Positions 34,758 through 46,651 of a DNA stretch of 64,000 nt are shown here, one piece after another (positions within the stretch are counted from its first letter, which is position 1; each line of letters starts with the position of its first letter). A program made the position numbers and the translations under genes. The DNA comes from Hysterium pulicare CBS 123377 (lineage: Eukaryota; Ascomycota; Dothideomycetes; Hysteriales; Hysteriaceae), in the NCBI GenBank assembly GCA_000467715.1, contig AJFK01000394.1, forward strand, positions 1 to 64,000. The letters run 5' to 3'. The notes below the pieces were generated by a model, which searched no databases, had not been told where the DNA came from, and saw only the letters and a program-made list of their open reading frames with translations.

Positions 34758-35486
34758 CAGCGTCCTATTTAGAAGGTAAGTCGAAACTCCATGCAAACGC
34801 GTTTTCACGTGGTACAGCATATATCACTCGCTGTTGGAATGCCTGGCTGTTCTTGGTTCGTGTAAAGGTCGAAAACGCGGCTCGTATGGCCATGGGAGCT
34901 TCATTCCCATGTCAAAAGTCGAACCGAGGGCTCGGGTTACGTGGATCGCGACGTTTGAACACGTTCAGGCTAAAGTGATACCCTACACAGTAGAACGATG
35001 CCGTTTCAGGCACGGTGCCAGCCACATCTTGTTTTTTGCAATTTTGTTTTTGCTGGCAGTCTATCTGCACTATGAACTTTATTCCTTTTTGATCGCTGAG
35101 ATACTCCGCTACCGCAGCCGCATGCGCATTCCATCTATCGCTTACAGTTTTCTTGGCACTGCACATAATTTTATGCTGAATGTCGCCCTAGCATTTGACT
35201 TCGTAGTCAATGTAGGTGCGTGTTCGTTTCGCGACATTAATTGGCTCCCGTAGCTTTCAGGCCTGGAGAATCTGCGGGATGCTCTACCAACAACGTTCAT
35301 CGGTAGTCGACAGTTAAACGTTCTAAGTATGCTTGATTATATCCGAAACTCAATTCCCTATTGAAAGGCAACTGGCCCCAGGTTATCGGTACTAACTCCT
35401 TGTCTCGTGGTAGATTGCTTCCGTTATCTCGTCCTGTTTCCCATATTCACTCTCAGACTACACAGTTCAACCACAAAAGTATTACA
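34758..35486. other. Intergenic stretch
   Basis: Between the peptidase stop and the permease ATG. One plus-strand frame (34834-35253) has hydrophobic runs but no recognisable family; treated as chance. Confidence 0.45.
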
Positions 35487-37628
35487 ATGGCAGAGGCCGC
35501 TCGTGTCGGGGGTCGCTTTGGAGCTCACAAAGTCGAAAACAAGGGCTCCTCTACGGAAGTGTCGAAAGCCACATACAGCCTTGATGGTATTGGGGACAAC
35601 GAAGCGGGCGACGATGTCTACGACCGAGCCAATCCAGCCCGACCAGGATTTACAAAGAGTGATCAAAAAGATATGTATCGGATGGGCAAGGTCCAGGAGT
35701 TGAAGGTTGGTGGATTCTTCAAATACATAAGTTCTTGGATTTCAAAAAGTTTGCTGAGAATCGTGATCTAGCGAAATTATCGTCCGCTTTCAGCTCTTAG
35801 TTTCGCGGTGGTGCTTACAGCTGTATGGGAGTTTCTCTTGATGTAAGGTTGTCGACGGCTTGATGTGCTACCCGACCAGCTCACTTACTACATGTTAGGG
35901 CCAATACCCAAGGGCTGATCGATGGCGGTCTTGCTGGAGTTTTTTGGGCATACGTTTGGACATTCATTGGATTTGGGTTTGCGGAAATGTCTCTAGCTGA
36001 GATGGCATCAATGTGAGTATTATGGCTCCCTTGAGATAGCCTGATTGATGTCGCTGACTTTTGGCTTTACCATTTAAGGGCACCAATCTCAGGCGGGCAA
36101 TACCACTGGGTCTCTGAGTTCGCACCTCCACGCTATCAGAAATTTCTGAGCTATCTCGTTGGTCTGCTTTACTTTCCGCTCCTCACAATTTGTCGCATCT
36201 GACAGGTGTGTAGGCTGGATGTCGACCTTATCGTGGCAGTCTGGAAATGCCTCCGGATCCTTCCTGACGGGAACTATCATCCAAGCCTTACTCACGATCA
36301 ACTATCCTGCTTATGAGCCACAACGATGGCAAGGAACACTGTTCGTCTTCGCAATGGTTGCGGTGCTTTATGTTGTGAACATTTGGGGCAATGAAGTATG
36401 GCCAAAACTCCAGAACGGGTTGATGATACTTCACATCCTGGGATTCCTGGTTGTAGTCATTGTTCTCTGGGTCATGGCGCCGCATCAATCTGCAAAAGCT
36501 GTCTTCACGGGCTTCACAAACTCGGGCGGTTGGTCTTCAACGGGGTTGAGTCTCATGGTCGGCCAGATCACAGCAATCTACTCTTTACTTGGTAAGTGCT
36601 CAAATTTTCATTACAAATTTCTCTACATTTGTCTAATCTATCAAATTTCATTACGATGTTTTGAGATTCATGGAGAAACTGGTGAAGGTGAAATAAGACG
36701 ATGGCATAAACGCGCTATGATGGATTGGGCTTTGGGAAAGGGCTGAAAGCCAGTTCGCGTCTGTGAGAGCATAATTCAGACTCGACTCTCCTTATGTTCT
36801 TAAAGATATCTAAAAGAATACTCTGACATTTCTGAAGGTTCCGACGCAACTGCCCACATGGCAGAAGAAGTCCGTGACGCGGGGCGATACGTACCGATTT
36901 CCCTTTTTTGGAGTTACGTTGCCAATGGTATATTGGCAATCATCTTCCTCATTACGTATCTCTTCTCCATTGACAGCGTTGAGAATGCGTTAAATGACCC
37001 CACCGAGTACCCCTTCTTATACGTTTTCAAGTCAGCTGTCTCGACCTCAGGAGTCAATGCCCTCACAATCATCGTTCTAATTCTGGTGATTGCTGCCAAC
37101 ATATCATTCAACGCATCTACGGCTCGCCAGACTTTTGCCTTTGCCCGGGATAACGGCCTTCCGTTTGCGAAATGGCTCGGCCATGTGCATCCAAAGAGAG
37201 AGATTCCTCAAAACGCGATTATCTTCACCTGTGTCTTCACCGTACTTCTTTCCTTGATCAACATTGGTTCCGTCGTTGCTTTCAACGCCATCATATCACT
37301 CCAAGTCGTTGCACTCATGGCAACATACACTGTCTCAATCAGTTGCGTTCTATACCGTCGCATTGCTCATCCTGAAATGATACCAAAGGCACGCTGGAGC
37401 TTGGGGAGGTGGGGAATTCCAGTCAATCTTATTGGGCTGGCGTTTGTTGTGCTACTTTTTTTCTGGTCTTTCTGGCCTAATGCTGTTCCGGTAACGGTCG
37501 AGAACTTCAACTGGAGTGTGGTCATGTTTATCGGCGTTCTCGCCATTTGCTTGGTTATGTATGCTCTCCAGGGCAGAAAAATCTATGTGGGGCCTGTAAA
37601 GCAGGTTAGGGCTGCGCATCTAGAGTGA
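35487..37628 (+). CDS. Amino acid/GABA/choline-type permease (APC superfamily)
   Basis: Exons 35487-35705, 35772-35842, 35899-36012, 36079-36161, 36214-36591 and 36838-37628 encode 551 residues with about 12 membrane helices. The N-terminal cytosolic segment ends at LKRNYRPLSALSFAVVL, the usual entry to helix 1. Family landmarks: NTQGLIDGGLAGVFWAYVWT, EMASMAPISGGQYHWVSEFA (helix 3), GSDATAHMAEEVRDAG (the conserved helix 6-7 loop) and TARQTFAFARDNGLPF. This is the GABA-permease/choline-transporter branch common in filamentous fungi; the exact substrate cannot be read from sequence. The last intron (36592-36837, 246 nt) is much longer than the rest, and splicing there restores LLGSDATAHMAEE. 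All phases agree. Confidence 0.9.
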
Positions 37629-38771
37629 GAAGCCCGAAACCCATCAAAATGTTCCCCAAATGGACTAGAAATCGCCAGTACGATTTGGACTACTTCTATG
37701 CGTACGGTATAGCCAGGAACGGAACACTCAATCAGTATCAACGACTTGCTCTTTGTCATTATCTAAGGCTTTGATAGTCAGCGCAGAGGACCGTTACAGA
37801 TGATCACACTCCGATAGTACTACAGAAATACAAGGTTCTTCGTCGTGCATTGGTAATGCGATATATATTATCTCGTTGGCTACCCATCCGCTTCTACAAG
37901 ATCATGGCTTTCGGGTGCATTCCAGAGTCTCCACCATTCCCATTCCCAAGCACCTGGTGACCGTCAATCTGCTCGGTATTCACTAGTATTCTTGTCGAAG
38001 TAACCGGATGCGGCTGGATTCGATCCTCCGCCTCGAGCCTGGTAATGATAAGACGGCGCACAACACGAGAAAAGCCCGACAAGCCCCAGCATGTTGGCAC
38101 CTCTTGCTGTTCCTATTCAGGACAGAATCGAGACGGCCTGTTGCCCAAGCTGCAGATCATATCAGCTTGGTTGTTTCTGCTGAGCGAGCCAATTCTACGG
38201 GGAGGCTGGTGACGAATCAACACCCTTTGCAGACGCTTAGCTCTTATGAAGGAGTATCCGTGGATATTAAGCATTAAGCCATACAGCAAGGGACTCTTGC
38301 AAGGAATGCCTTCTGCCCGATCAGCAGCCTCCAGGGTGTTCGCAGTGCCGATTACCGAGGGGCCGAGCGAAGACTGCCGTACCATGGCCAAGTTCAAAGG
38401 AAGACGCGGCTCACTATATTACGCTTACGCTGTCTTATTCCCTGCACCGTTACAAGTGGAGGTTCTCGCGATTGGACATTGGTGCGGGCCGTTCCATCTA
38501 CGCGGACGCTATTAACCGGCTTACAGGGCCTCACCTGCATGAGAACTTCTACGCACCTTCAAGACCCACCTTGCCTCAACGCTTCAGACATTGCTTTTGT
38601 GAAACCTTCGACGTTCTTTGGGAACGGATCTGACAAGTCTGAGCATAGAACATGGATTCAGCTCATGTCTCGACATCGATATCATTCACCCTTCCAGCTG
38701 TTTCGAAACAAATCTAGCCGAACGGTTTCGTTCCATCTCAACTATTCTCGTACTATGACTACAACTTGTTA
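37629..38771. other. Intergenic stretch
   Basis: About 1.1 kb between permease and rhodopsin-like genes. Only short frames on both strands; no repeat or relic recognised. Confidence 0.5.
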
Positions 38772-40268
38772 ATGGCATCATCTGCTCAAACTTCCTCTAC
38801 TCCATCGACACTACCATCGGGCATCTCAGCACCTTATGCGGCTATCAATGACTCTGACACCAGCGGACTGATTGCGATTTTGGCAGCTTTTGCTCTTGGG
38901 CTCACCTTGATCTCGATATCTGTTCGTATCTATGCCCGGCATAACTTTAAGACTTATCGAGCTGATGACTATACCTTCTTTGCTGGCGCAGTAAGTATCG
39001 TCCGTGGAAAATGATCGATTTCATCAAGTAGCTAATAATAGTCCAGGTCTTTGCGATTGCCGAAGCTTCCACTGTCTTTTTCGGGCTGACAGAGGGGCTG
39101 GGACGGGGTTTTCACGATAGTAACGCACATCATATTGGCCTCCAGAAGGTTTGCGCATGCTCTGCCAATCGTCTCCGCTAAGTTCTAACGTTCAAAAGGT
39201 TAGATATGCGTGTGACCTTCTGTACATTTTTACTATATTTCTCTCAAAATGCTCCACGAGCTTTCTCTTCCTAAATTTAACGCCCGGTCGCGGACATCAC
39301 CAAGCGATTTGGACAGCTGTAGGTGCGTCCGTGGTGTGGGTTGTCAGCGCATCCTTCGTGGAAGGTATCCGATGTCATCCTCGACATCCCTGGACCGACA
39401 ATACTACTGCATGTGAGAACTCGGTAAGGCATTCATCTCTGCCATAGATTCAGATGTGAATCATCCTCATACTTGCCTAGTTCGCTCGATGGATATACAT
39501 CGGCGTATTCGACTCCCTCATTGAGATCGGACTTTTTGCCATCTCAATATACCTAATATGGGGCATCCAGATGTCACGAAAGTCAAAAGCAATCGTGGTG
39601 GGCGCCTTCAGTTGTCGCTTGCCGTAAGATCACATCAATACCCCCTGAGAAGCTCACCCTGAAGGCTAATTCCAAACAATAGTAATATTGCGGCTGCAAT
39701 GCTCCGACTTTACTACTTGCACATGGTTCTATCATATGCAAATGCGCATTTCTGGAGCACACGGGTAGTTTCTTGCACTCAATTCGCAATTGGTTACAGC
39801 ATCATGGCCAGCGTTGTTCCGTACCTCAAGCCATTCATGATGGCATACGAACGACCTGATGCTAGCGGAGCAGCTCATTATCACCATTCCGGGAGCACGA
39901 GTAGCTACAAGCTATCCGATTTGAGCTCCAAGGCTTCCAAATCCGAAGGAGGAATCACGCCCTTTACACCACGAGTGCAGGAGACGGAAGTTAATGAGGG
40001 ATTTGGATACAATTCCAAAGCGAGCGGGAAAGTATTCCGATCCAGCGTTGGTAGACTGAGACCGGAGCAGACGAATTACCAAGCTCGAGCAGTGGCCGAC
40101 GTGGACCGGATAGAACCGGACAAGCGGGCAGACAGTAACAGCGATGACAGTCAACGAATGATCATCAAGAAGGGCATGGAGTGGAGTGTTCAATATGACA
40201 ACGATTCCGGGAGGATCAGCTCGGTGCCATCCAAGGCGACATCGTCTTGGTACGAGGAGACTGTGTAA
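38772..40268 (+). CDS. Rhodopsin-domain integral membrane protein (PTH11-like/SAT4 family)
   Basis: Exons 38772-38990, 39047-39148, 39199-39423, 39481-39623 and 39683-40268 encode 424 residues. About seven membrane helices occur in the first 270 residues: LIAILAAFALGLTLISISVR, VFAIAEASTVFFGLTEGLGR, VRYACDLLYIFTIFLSKCS, AIWTAVGASVVWVVSAS, SLIEIGLFAISIYLIWG and FAIGYSIMASVVPYLKPFM. The pattern RIYARxxFxxYxADDYTF after helix 1 and the LSKCSTSFLFLNLT segment are typical of the fungal rhodopsin-like domain. The C-terminal tail of about 150 residues is Ser-rich and cytosolic. Some relatives act as surface sensors; function here is unknown. Confidence 0.87.
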
Positions 40269-40591
40269 CTCTTTGAGATTGTCTTAGAGGGCGCGGAGTG
40301 ATGAGGTATGATTTGCATTTGTATATACCCCCTTTTGCTTGGCTTGGAATATTTCTAGATCTAGCGCCTATATCCCACAAATCTTTGATATATCAATCAA
40401 TGTTAAATTACCCTCGTTCTTGGCCTTTCTTTCTTCATGGCAAGGTACTTTTACATCGCCGATATCGGCAAGCCATCACATCTGCGAAGTAACGTTTCCA
40501 GCTTCGCCACTTCTGCGGGAGATAAACATTGTTCGCTCGGGAGGTCGGGGCAGACCAAGGCCCGATCCATGACACATCCCGTGACCTTCAG
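40269..40591. other. Intergenic between convergent genes
   Basis: 3' ends of the rhodopsin-like and glyoxalase genes face each other. Nothing recognised. Confidence 0.5.
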
Positions 40592-41226
40592 CTACTCTGG
40601 GGGCTTGACAGCTTGAGGCACAATCTCTACCCAGTATCCCTGTTTGAATCAGCGAAATATCCCGCGCAGCTGTTCTCGCATGAACTCACATCAGGATCCT
40701 GCACAAAAGCAAGCTGTCTAAAAACATGCCTATACCCTTCCACAACCTGGTCTTCCTTGATGCTCTCCGCGACGCCCATCTGAGCAACATTTGCTTCACC
40801 AAGTGGCTTAATAACCTTAAACCCGAACTCTTCTACCCTCTCCAACGCCTTCTCGACATCTGGAACTGTGAACCCCAAATGCCCAAACCCCTCTCCTCCA
40901 TTCTCATTTCCATTCCTATAAGGCTTGCTTTGATCATCCGGTACATGGTAGAGTTCCAGGAGACCTTGCGACGTCCCAAGGTTGTGTAGACCAGAGTCCC
41001 GGGGCCCGAGATAGTAGATTGTCCAGGCCCCGCTGTTGAAGATAAAGACGGTGTGGAGACCCATGCAGTCGTTGTAGAAGCGCAGACTGGCAGCTGGGTC
41101 TTTGATACGGAGCATGAGGTGGTTTAGACGGAACCCTGCCGTGTCGGGAGAGGATGGGCGAGGGGGAGGGGTGATATGGACCCCTGGTGGATGGGAATCC
41201 ATTTTTAGAGATGATGTAGATGACAT
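40592..41226 (-). CDS. Glyoxalase I family protein (lactoylglutathione lyase-like)
   Basis: Minus-strand exons 41226-40690 and 40639-40592 encode 194 residues; the second exon adds GYWVEIVPQAVKPPE. Glyoxalase I uses glutathione to turn the methylglyoxal hemithioacetal into S-lactoylglutathione. The four metal ligands expected of the fold are in place: H36 (LNHLMLRIKDP), E91 (LLELYH), H116 (FGHLGFTVPDVEKAL) and E184 (YWVEIV). Helix RFYNDCMGL is typical. The single-domain length suits a bacterial/animal-like enzyme rather than the two-domain yeast Glo1. An alternative start eight codons later (41202) is equally possible. A protein in this fold could act on another substrate. Confidence 0.88.
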
Positions 41227-41593
41227 AGAGTTTAACAAGATGATACTGGACTAATCGAGACTTGGATTCTCGTCTTGATAATGTTTCACTGCAGAAAAGG
41301 TATTGATAGTTGAAATGATGCTGCACGCATTCTATCAACCGAGGTTGTGGGGCATGTGGAATGGTTCCCGAACGTGGGGCATTTGAAACATCTCTCAATC
41401 TGTTTCACATTTCATCAATCTTGCAACCAATGAGGAGATATATCAGGTTCAATTTCAAAATCTTATTTTAGATGGATTGAGAATATATTTAGCATCGAAT
41501 TCACGTCTTCAGAGCTTCAAGGTTTCATCATGTTTCGGATTCCTTGTTCCGCCCAGCGCATCAGCATCTCCCCTGAAGGCGTACGTAAGTATT
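41227..41593. other. Intergenic stretch
   Basis: Promoter side of the glyoxalase gene and 3' flank of the formamidase gene. Nothing recognised. Confidence 0.5.
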
Positions 41594-42604
41594 TTACTTG
41601 AGTTCGCTGATGAACATCGCCTCAGGTTTCTCATACCCACAGCTCGTACCATCCTTGTGCAAGACGTCGTCATCTTCAGCTTGCTTGTACTTTCCCTGCA
41701 TGAGATCGTTCATGTATTGATAAGGACAGTCTCCAGCACCGCCTTTGACAGCCACGTAACCACGATGTCCAAATTGGTAGAGATTATTCTCAACGGCCCA
41801 CTCCCTCCGTTTCCTCCGTACATTCTCCTTTCGAATCTCGCAGGCAAATATGCCATCCGGGGTACTATCACCTTTCTCGAGCACGTGACCTTCTGGCGAT
41901 ACGAACATGGCTTCGCCCATGCTCCTGAAGGTCCCGTCGGTCCCGGCTAAGGCGACACTAACGGTATACATCAAGTTCGTGAATGCGTTGCACCGGTTGG
42001 TGATCTCCCAGCTCTGCTTGATTGGTGACGTGTATCCTGCAGTCCTGAACATGACTTCGGCGCCCAGGTACGCCGCTTCTCGAGCCATCTCAGGGAACAT
42101 GCCATCGTGGCAGATTATAAGAGACATCCTAATACCTTCTGGACCCGTGAAGACCGACACACCTTGGTTTCCAGGGTACCACGGCTCGACTGGAATCCAA
42201 GGATGCATTTTGCGGTAATAATTCGCGACTTCGCCAGAAGCATTGATCGTGATGCCTGTATTCCAAGGGTTTGCTTCGGGGGATAGGTCATTCTTCTCCA
42301 TGATGCTGAAAATTCCCCAGACCCCTTGCTCTTTGCAGACTTTCTTGAACGCGGCGACTTCGGGTCCGTCTACGGTGCACATGATGGATGGGTCCATAGA
42401 CATCGATAGGCCATGAATGCAGTATTCGGGAAATAAAATGAGATCTGTCGCTGGATATGCGCGTTTTGCTTGTCGTACTAAGTTACAGACATGTTCAGTT
42501 GCTTTCGAGAGGTCAACTGGCGTTGCGACGTGGAATAGTTGCGATTGAACTGCGGCGACCACAATTCCACCTGAGGTCTTGTTCAGTCCTCCTAAACCAC
42601 TCAT
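41594..42604 (-). CDS. Formamidase (nitrilase superfamily, aliphatic amidase class)
   Basis: A single minus-strand exon of 336 residues from the ATG at 42604 ([20 protein letters not shown]), the same start form as known formamidases; the frame is open further upstream, but that part is not family sequence. Formamidase hydrolyses formamide to formate and ammonia in the cytosol. The Glu-Lys-Cys triad of the nitrilase fold is present: E60 (LILFPEYC), K132 (YYRKMHPW) and C165 (LIICHDGMF). [15 protein letters not shown] and a C-terminal CPYQYMNDL are also typical. No introns. It can supply nitrogen; its minus-strand neighbours (YbjQ-like, glyoxalase-like) do not form an obvious pathway with it. 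Confidence 0.92.
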   Translation of the reverse strand: MSGLGGLNKTSGGIVVAAVQSQLFHVATPVDLSKATEHVCNLVRQAKRAYPATDLILFPEYCIHGLSMSMDPSIMCTVDGPEVAAFKKVCKEQGVWGIFSIMEKNDLSPEANPWNTGITINASGEVANYYRKMHPWIPVEPWYPGNQGVSVFTGPEGIRMSLIICHDGMFPEMAREAAYLGAEVMFRTAGYTSPIKQSWEITNRCNAFTNLMYTVSVALAGTDGTFRSMGEAMFVSPEGHVLEKGDSTPDGIFACEIRKENVRRKRREWAVENNLYQFGHRGYVAVKGGAGDCPYQYMNDLMQGKYKQAEDDDVLHKDGTSCGYEKPEAMFISELK

Positions 42605-43029
42605 CTCGAAAGCATTGATCACTTGAAGCGTGAATGGAATCAGAAGCCATGGTGAGAATATACATGAACGTGTTGATGGAACATTCAACCATGGTGCGGG
42701 GAAGAGATAGGGGAAAAGCCTGTCGATGATGTCATTCAGTCTTGGGCAGTTCGGCAAAGCACAAGTTGATAAGCTGCTGTGCTGCCATCTAAATGTTATT
42801 GACTTCACAAAAAGATTCTACAGCGAGATCTGGACCCAGCTCAGGCATGGAAAAATGAAGCTCGACGTTGAGAACGAACCAAAAAGCCCTGAAACACGCT
42901 TGAAATCCGCCAAGATGCCACAATTGAGTATGTTCTGCGAGCGGGTTAGAAGTGTCTTGACACGAATTCGGATCGTATCGCATACCGATCTGTGTATTAA
43001 AACAAGAAGATCAGCCCTGCCACCCATCG
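42605..43029. other. Intergenic stretch
   Basis: Upstream of the formamidase ATG. Nothing recognised. Confidence 0.5.
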
Positions 43030-43473
43030 TCACTCGAAAGGCGATTTCTGCTCCCGGTCCTTCTCTACGAAAACCGCCGTGCCATGTACAGAAACCTGCG
43101 CAAATCCCAAAATCTCGCTCTCACCAAATCCCATCCCGATGACCGCGTTGCCTCCCCTGGAAATGCAGTCCTTGATCATGCGCTCCATCGCGGTGTCTCG
43201 TGCCGCGTAGAGGGTATGTGTCAGGGCTCTCGCTTCACTGGCTGTCCCGACCGATTTCAGGAAGGACTTCGTATCTTTACGTGAGCAGACCGTCATGCCA
43301 TGGACAGCTCCGATGATCCTAATGATTTGATAGCCGGGGAGCGTAGTTGTTGTGGCGGTGAGAGCTGAGGTTGCTGCGCTATGTGGCTCTGTGGCTGTCT
43401 GATCGATGGCGGTCTGCAGGGTTTGGGCAGCGGAGGGAGAGATCGCCAAAGTTGATCGACGATTGGTGAGCAT
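43030..43473 (-). CDS. YbjQ/UPF0145 family protein
   Basis: A single-exon minus-strand gene of 147 residues with ATG at 43473. Residues about 48-140 match the YbjQ (UPF0145) fold: GYQIIRIIGAVHGMTVCSRK, ARDTAMERMIKDCISRGGN and AVIGMGFGESEIL, closing with QVSVHGTAVFVE. In bacteria these small pentameric proteins are sometimes labelled heavy-metal-binding; the function is not established. The N-terminal about 45 residues are low-complexity Ala/Thr. The family is mostly bacterial but occurs in some fungi. No intron. Confidence 0.82.
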   Translation of the reverse strand: MLTNRRSTLAISPSAAQTLQTAIDQTATEPHSAATSALTATTTTLPGYQIIRIIGAVHGMTVCSRKDTKSFLKSVGTASEARALTHTLYAARDTAMERMIKDCISRGGNAVIGMGFGESEILGFAQVSVHGTAVFVEKDREQKSPFE

Positions 43474-44370
43474 TGTAGGCTACAATGGGTGCGTGTATTT
43501 GATGAGAGAGGATGTTCTCGTTAGGCGCGTGCTGTACTAATAAGATGTGAACAGTGTTGTGGGGGATAGAAATCGCCTGGATCCAACAGCGGGAGGAAGA
43601 GGAATATGTATCTTGCAAGCTAAATTATTACAAGGCACACTGCGAGGCAAATCTATGGTGAACTACCATTCGAAACGGATAAGATACACTCATGATAATG
43701 CCTCGTCTTGGCTTACGCTGAACGGAGCATCTAACTATCCCTAGAGAGCAGTTTTCCGGGCCGGGAAAACGAGTATGTTACGATCGCACGGAGGTAGGCC
43801 ATCCACCATCTAAACATTACCGAAGTATAAGAGACAAAGATCATGATTGTAGAGATTCGCTTTAGGTCTTGGTGTCAAGTGCCAAGGTTTAGCCAATGAT
43901 GAGGTGTTTGCTGCTGAAACGAGGACCGCCGCAAGCCCGGTAGATGGTTCTCTACTCCCTGCAGTATTATCGTCTTCCATGAAGATATCATCGGTTGGAA
44001 TTGCACAGATTCTTTTCGCATAGTATCGCACATCGCGATTCACGGTTTTTCCGAAAGGTGTTATGCGGTAGACCGAACTATCGCACAAATAACTTCAAGA
44101 TGAGAAGTCAAATGATACGGCATCATCTTCACCTGCAATACACAAAAGAACAACATTGTTCCTAATTTGTGAACGGAGGTAGTGTATCCATAGATGAAGA
44201 TACCTAAGGTTTCCAGCTGACGCTCACGTAACAGGTCTACTTACCTACCTACCTAGTACGCCAAGAACACGCTTAGAAATAGACCACGATCACGGTTCTC
44301 TTCCAACTGCACACGTGTTCATCTCTATTTATCAACCGTATCGTTTGGAAGGCAAACCTTAGAGTTCCGA
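43474..44370. other. Gene-poor stretch
   Basis: About 0.9 kb with no recognisable coding frame. A short CTAC run occurs near 44240. Confidence 0.45.
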
Positions 44371-44814
44371 GTGCACCTGGCTTTGGTTCATTCAGCTAGA
44401 CGGAGACGAGATGAGGAATGCCGATTTTGGCACATATACTTACACCTACCACGGGGAAACACCGCAGATGCTCTAGACGCGGATGTAATTGCCAGAATGC
44501 CACCCGCGCGACTCTTGGGAGCGCTTCTGGAACGGAATTCGCGAGCGGGACGCACAAGTGTGAGCGCATGTTCTCTCGGCTCTACGATCTCACACGACAT
44601 GAGGACACCATCCACAACGGCGGAACCAGAAGCCCGCTGCGCCCTTTGCATTGAGGAGAAGACCTTCGGTCGTAATGATCCACTGGCGAGGCACATCCGC
44701 GTTAAAGCATCCGGAGGTCAACTTCCCTGGGACTGCCATTCACAATGCCCAAAAGCAGAAAGTCGAGCTGGAGACGATATCTCACCAGCACAACATAAAT
44801 CAAATACTTCATGA
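44371..44814 (+). pseudogene. C2H2 zinc-finger relic
   Basis: One frame carries a finger-like THKCERMFSRLYDLTRHEDT followed by IHN; about 20 codons later another frame carries RCALCIEEKTFGRNDPLARHIRVK. Together they resemble the paired C2H2 fingers of fungal DNA-binding proteins (C-x-FSR-x-DLTRH, then C-x2-C-x-FxRxDxLxRH), but a frame change between them near 44620-44640 breaks the reading, and the first finger has lost its first Cys position. I infer a decayed zinc-finger gene; the rest of the protein is not recognisable. Confidence 0.6.
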
Positions 44815-46651
44815 AGAGCGAAGGACATGACATATTAGCCCATTCTTCTAGGGGATACGTAAGACCGGCAGCCAAGAGAGTACGATGCTCAATTCGAATT
44901 CTAAAATTATTTCCTCATCGGCAATGACAACTTTCTCTGTCTATGCCACCGTGACGAATCGTCTTCGACCTATCTTATGAGCAACAGATTTGCCGAGCTT
45001 GAGGTATCTATGAGCCATCCATCTTGATTCTTTGTCCACAGATGCACTCCTTTGAGATGGAAGCGTCAACACTACCTGGTCGCAGGAAGAGAGTATGCTG
45101 CTCCGAAACACCTTCACCGAGGTATCTTTCCACTGAAACCATTCCATATGTCGAAGAGTTGGACAAGTTATTCGTGAGAGCCCGATGATAAGGACAATGA
45201 ATTGTCCCTGGGGCTTCGGTGGACCTGGCCTTATCGACGGCTGTCATGTACTTGTCGACTTCCGCAGCAATGGCAGAGTCAGTGGGTTGCTGCTCGGTCA
45301 TCGGCGCCTCTGTAGTGTATGTGTTTAAGTTGGACTTGCTTGGGGATGTATCGGATTGGTGCCGACTGGAAGGTCCTGGAGGGTGGGTACTGGAATAGTA
45401 GAACGTGTTAGCCTTTCTGCATCCCCGTCAACGTTGAATGCTAATACCTTTTTGCCATAGGCAACTTTCGATCCTTCGAAGGCTTTGTTGGAGAGGCCAT
45501 CGTTCCGCACAGTTGTGTTAGGTGAGCTATAAATAAGGAGAGTGGCTAAGAGAGTCCAGACTTGTCCGTTGAGGTGGATGTCTCCGATAAGGTCTGAATG
45601 AGGTCGGCTTAATATGTCTCGACGGCACAGGCTGTGCAACATAGGTTCCAAACGTGTGAGACAACTCACGGGGAGGGCCCTAAGCATCACTTCGAGCTGA
45701 TCATGTCGGAATCGCTCCGCAGCCATCGGGCGTCAAGGATACTCAACCGTAATCCTTGACCGGAGGCTTCCGACTCGTTGGTGTACAACGACTTCTCGCC
45801 TGGAGGCCGTTGAAAAGTGCGAGCGCCCAATTGGCGTCAAAGACTACTGCTCGGTCAACTGGTCAAGAAGTATCTGTACCAAGTGGGCAATAGGAACAAA
45901 TCCTACATTGGTTCGCTCAAGGCAAAAAGCGCGATACGAGAAAGAGAACATGCAGACCGGATCAACGACGAACCCTACCAGCCAGATATCTCAGTAGCCC
46001 GTATCGTTTCCACCATCTCGCCGTCATAATATCTCGATGCAATTGGCGGTTCTACTTTTGTAGGCCTTGGCGACCAAGTTTGGATTGGCCGTGCGTATCG
46101 TCCAGCGCGGCCTGCATGCATAGCCGAGCACGGGTTGTGCCACCGTCGTCTTCGCCGCTCTTGTATCATTGGAGAGTTCACTTATGTTCGTCTTGGCTCT
46201 GGGGTTTTGTCGAGGACCATGTAAGCTTGTTTCCACCTCCATGTGCACGGCACGGACCAGGCGGCCCTCATAAGGCAACGAGGCAAAGAAGGCTGCGGGT
46301 TCCCGTACGACGCCTCTCATCCTTCCAGCCAGGACTCCAGCATCCATTGGTCAGTTTCCTTTTGTTCCACTTGGCATGGCAATATCCTGTGCATTCAATG
46401 GTCATCACTCTTTTGTTCCGCTTGGCACGCTGATCTGACGCTGCACTCAAATATCAGGCACTAGCCTGCCTCCGTCTCGCCCATGTCGTCCAGCCTTCCC
46501 ACTACCCACACTTCGATGATACTCTCACATTTATCCTCCCCTACCGTCAAAGATCGCACTGTTCAAATTAGACAAAAATAGCCCTTTCTCCAATTGCAAT
46601 TACTGTAACTTTTGAATCCAGCCTTACGTCGCCGAGGAACATCTGCCATCA
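44815..46651. other. Gene-poor region with weak open frames
   Basis: Minus-strand frames 45726-45325 (133 residues, ATG) and 45301-45008 (97 residues, ATG) are open but unrecognised, and I could not connect them by splice sites. A plus-strand frame at 45817-46029 is basic and unrecognised. An imperfect direct repeat lies at 46343-46430. The promoter of the Clr5 gene must lie at the right end. Confidence 0.4.
46343..46430. repeat. Imperfect tandem pair, about 38-bp units
   Basis: Two copies (about 46343-46379 and 46393-46430) share ATTGGTCA/AATGGTCA followed by CTTTTGTTCC(A/G)CTTGGCA(T/C)G, spaced about 51 bp start to start. Confidence 0.6.

Noticed and set aside
34834-35253. 139-codon plus-strand frame with hydrophobic runs
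   Set aside because: No recognisable family, no matching splice context, and it lies in the permease 5' flank.
45008-45726. Possible minus-strand gene of two exons
   Set aside because: Both frames have ATGs, but no splice pair links them and neither resembles a family; kept only as a remark on the gap.
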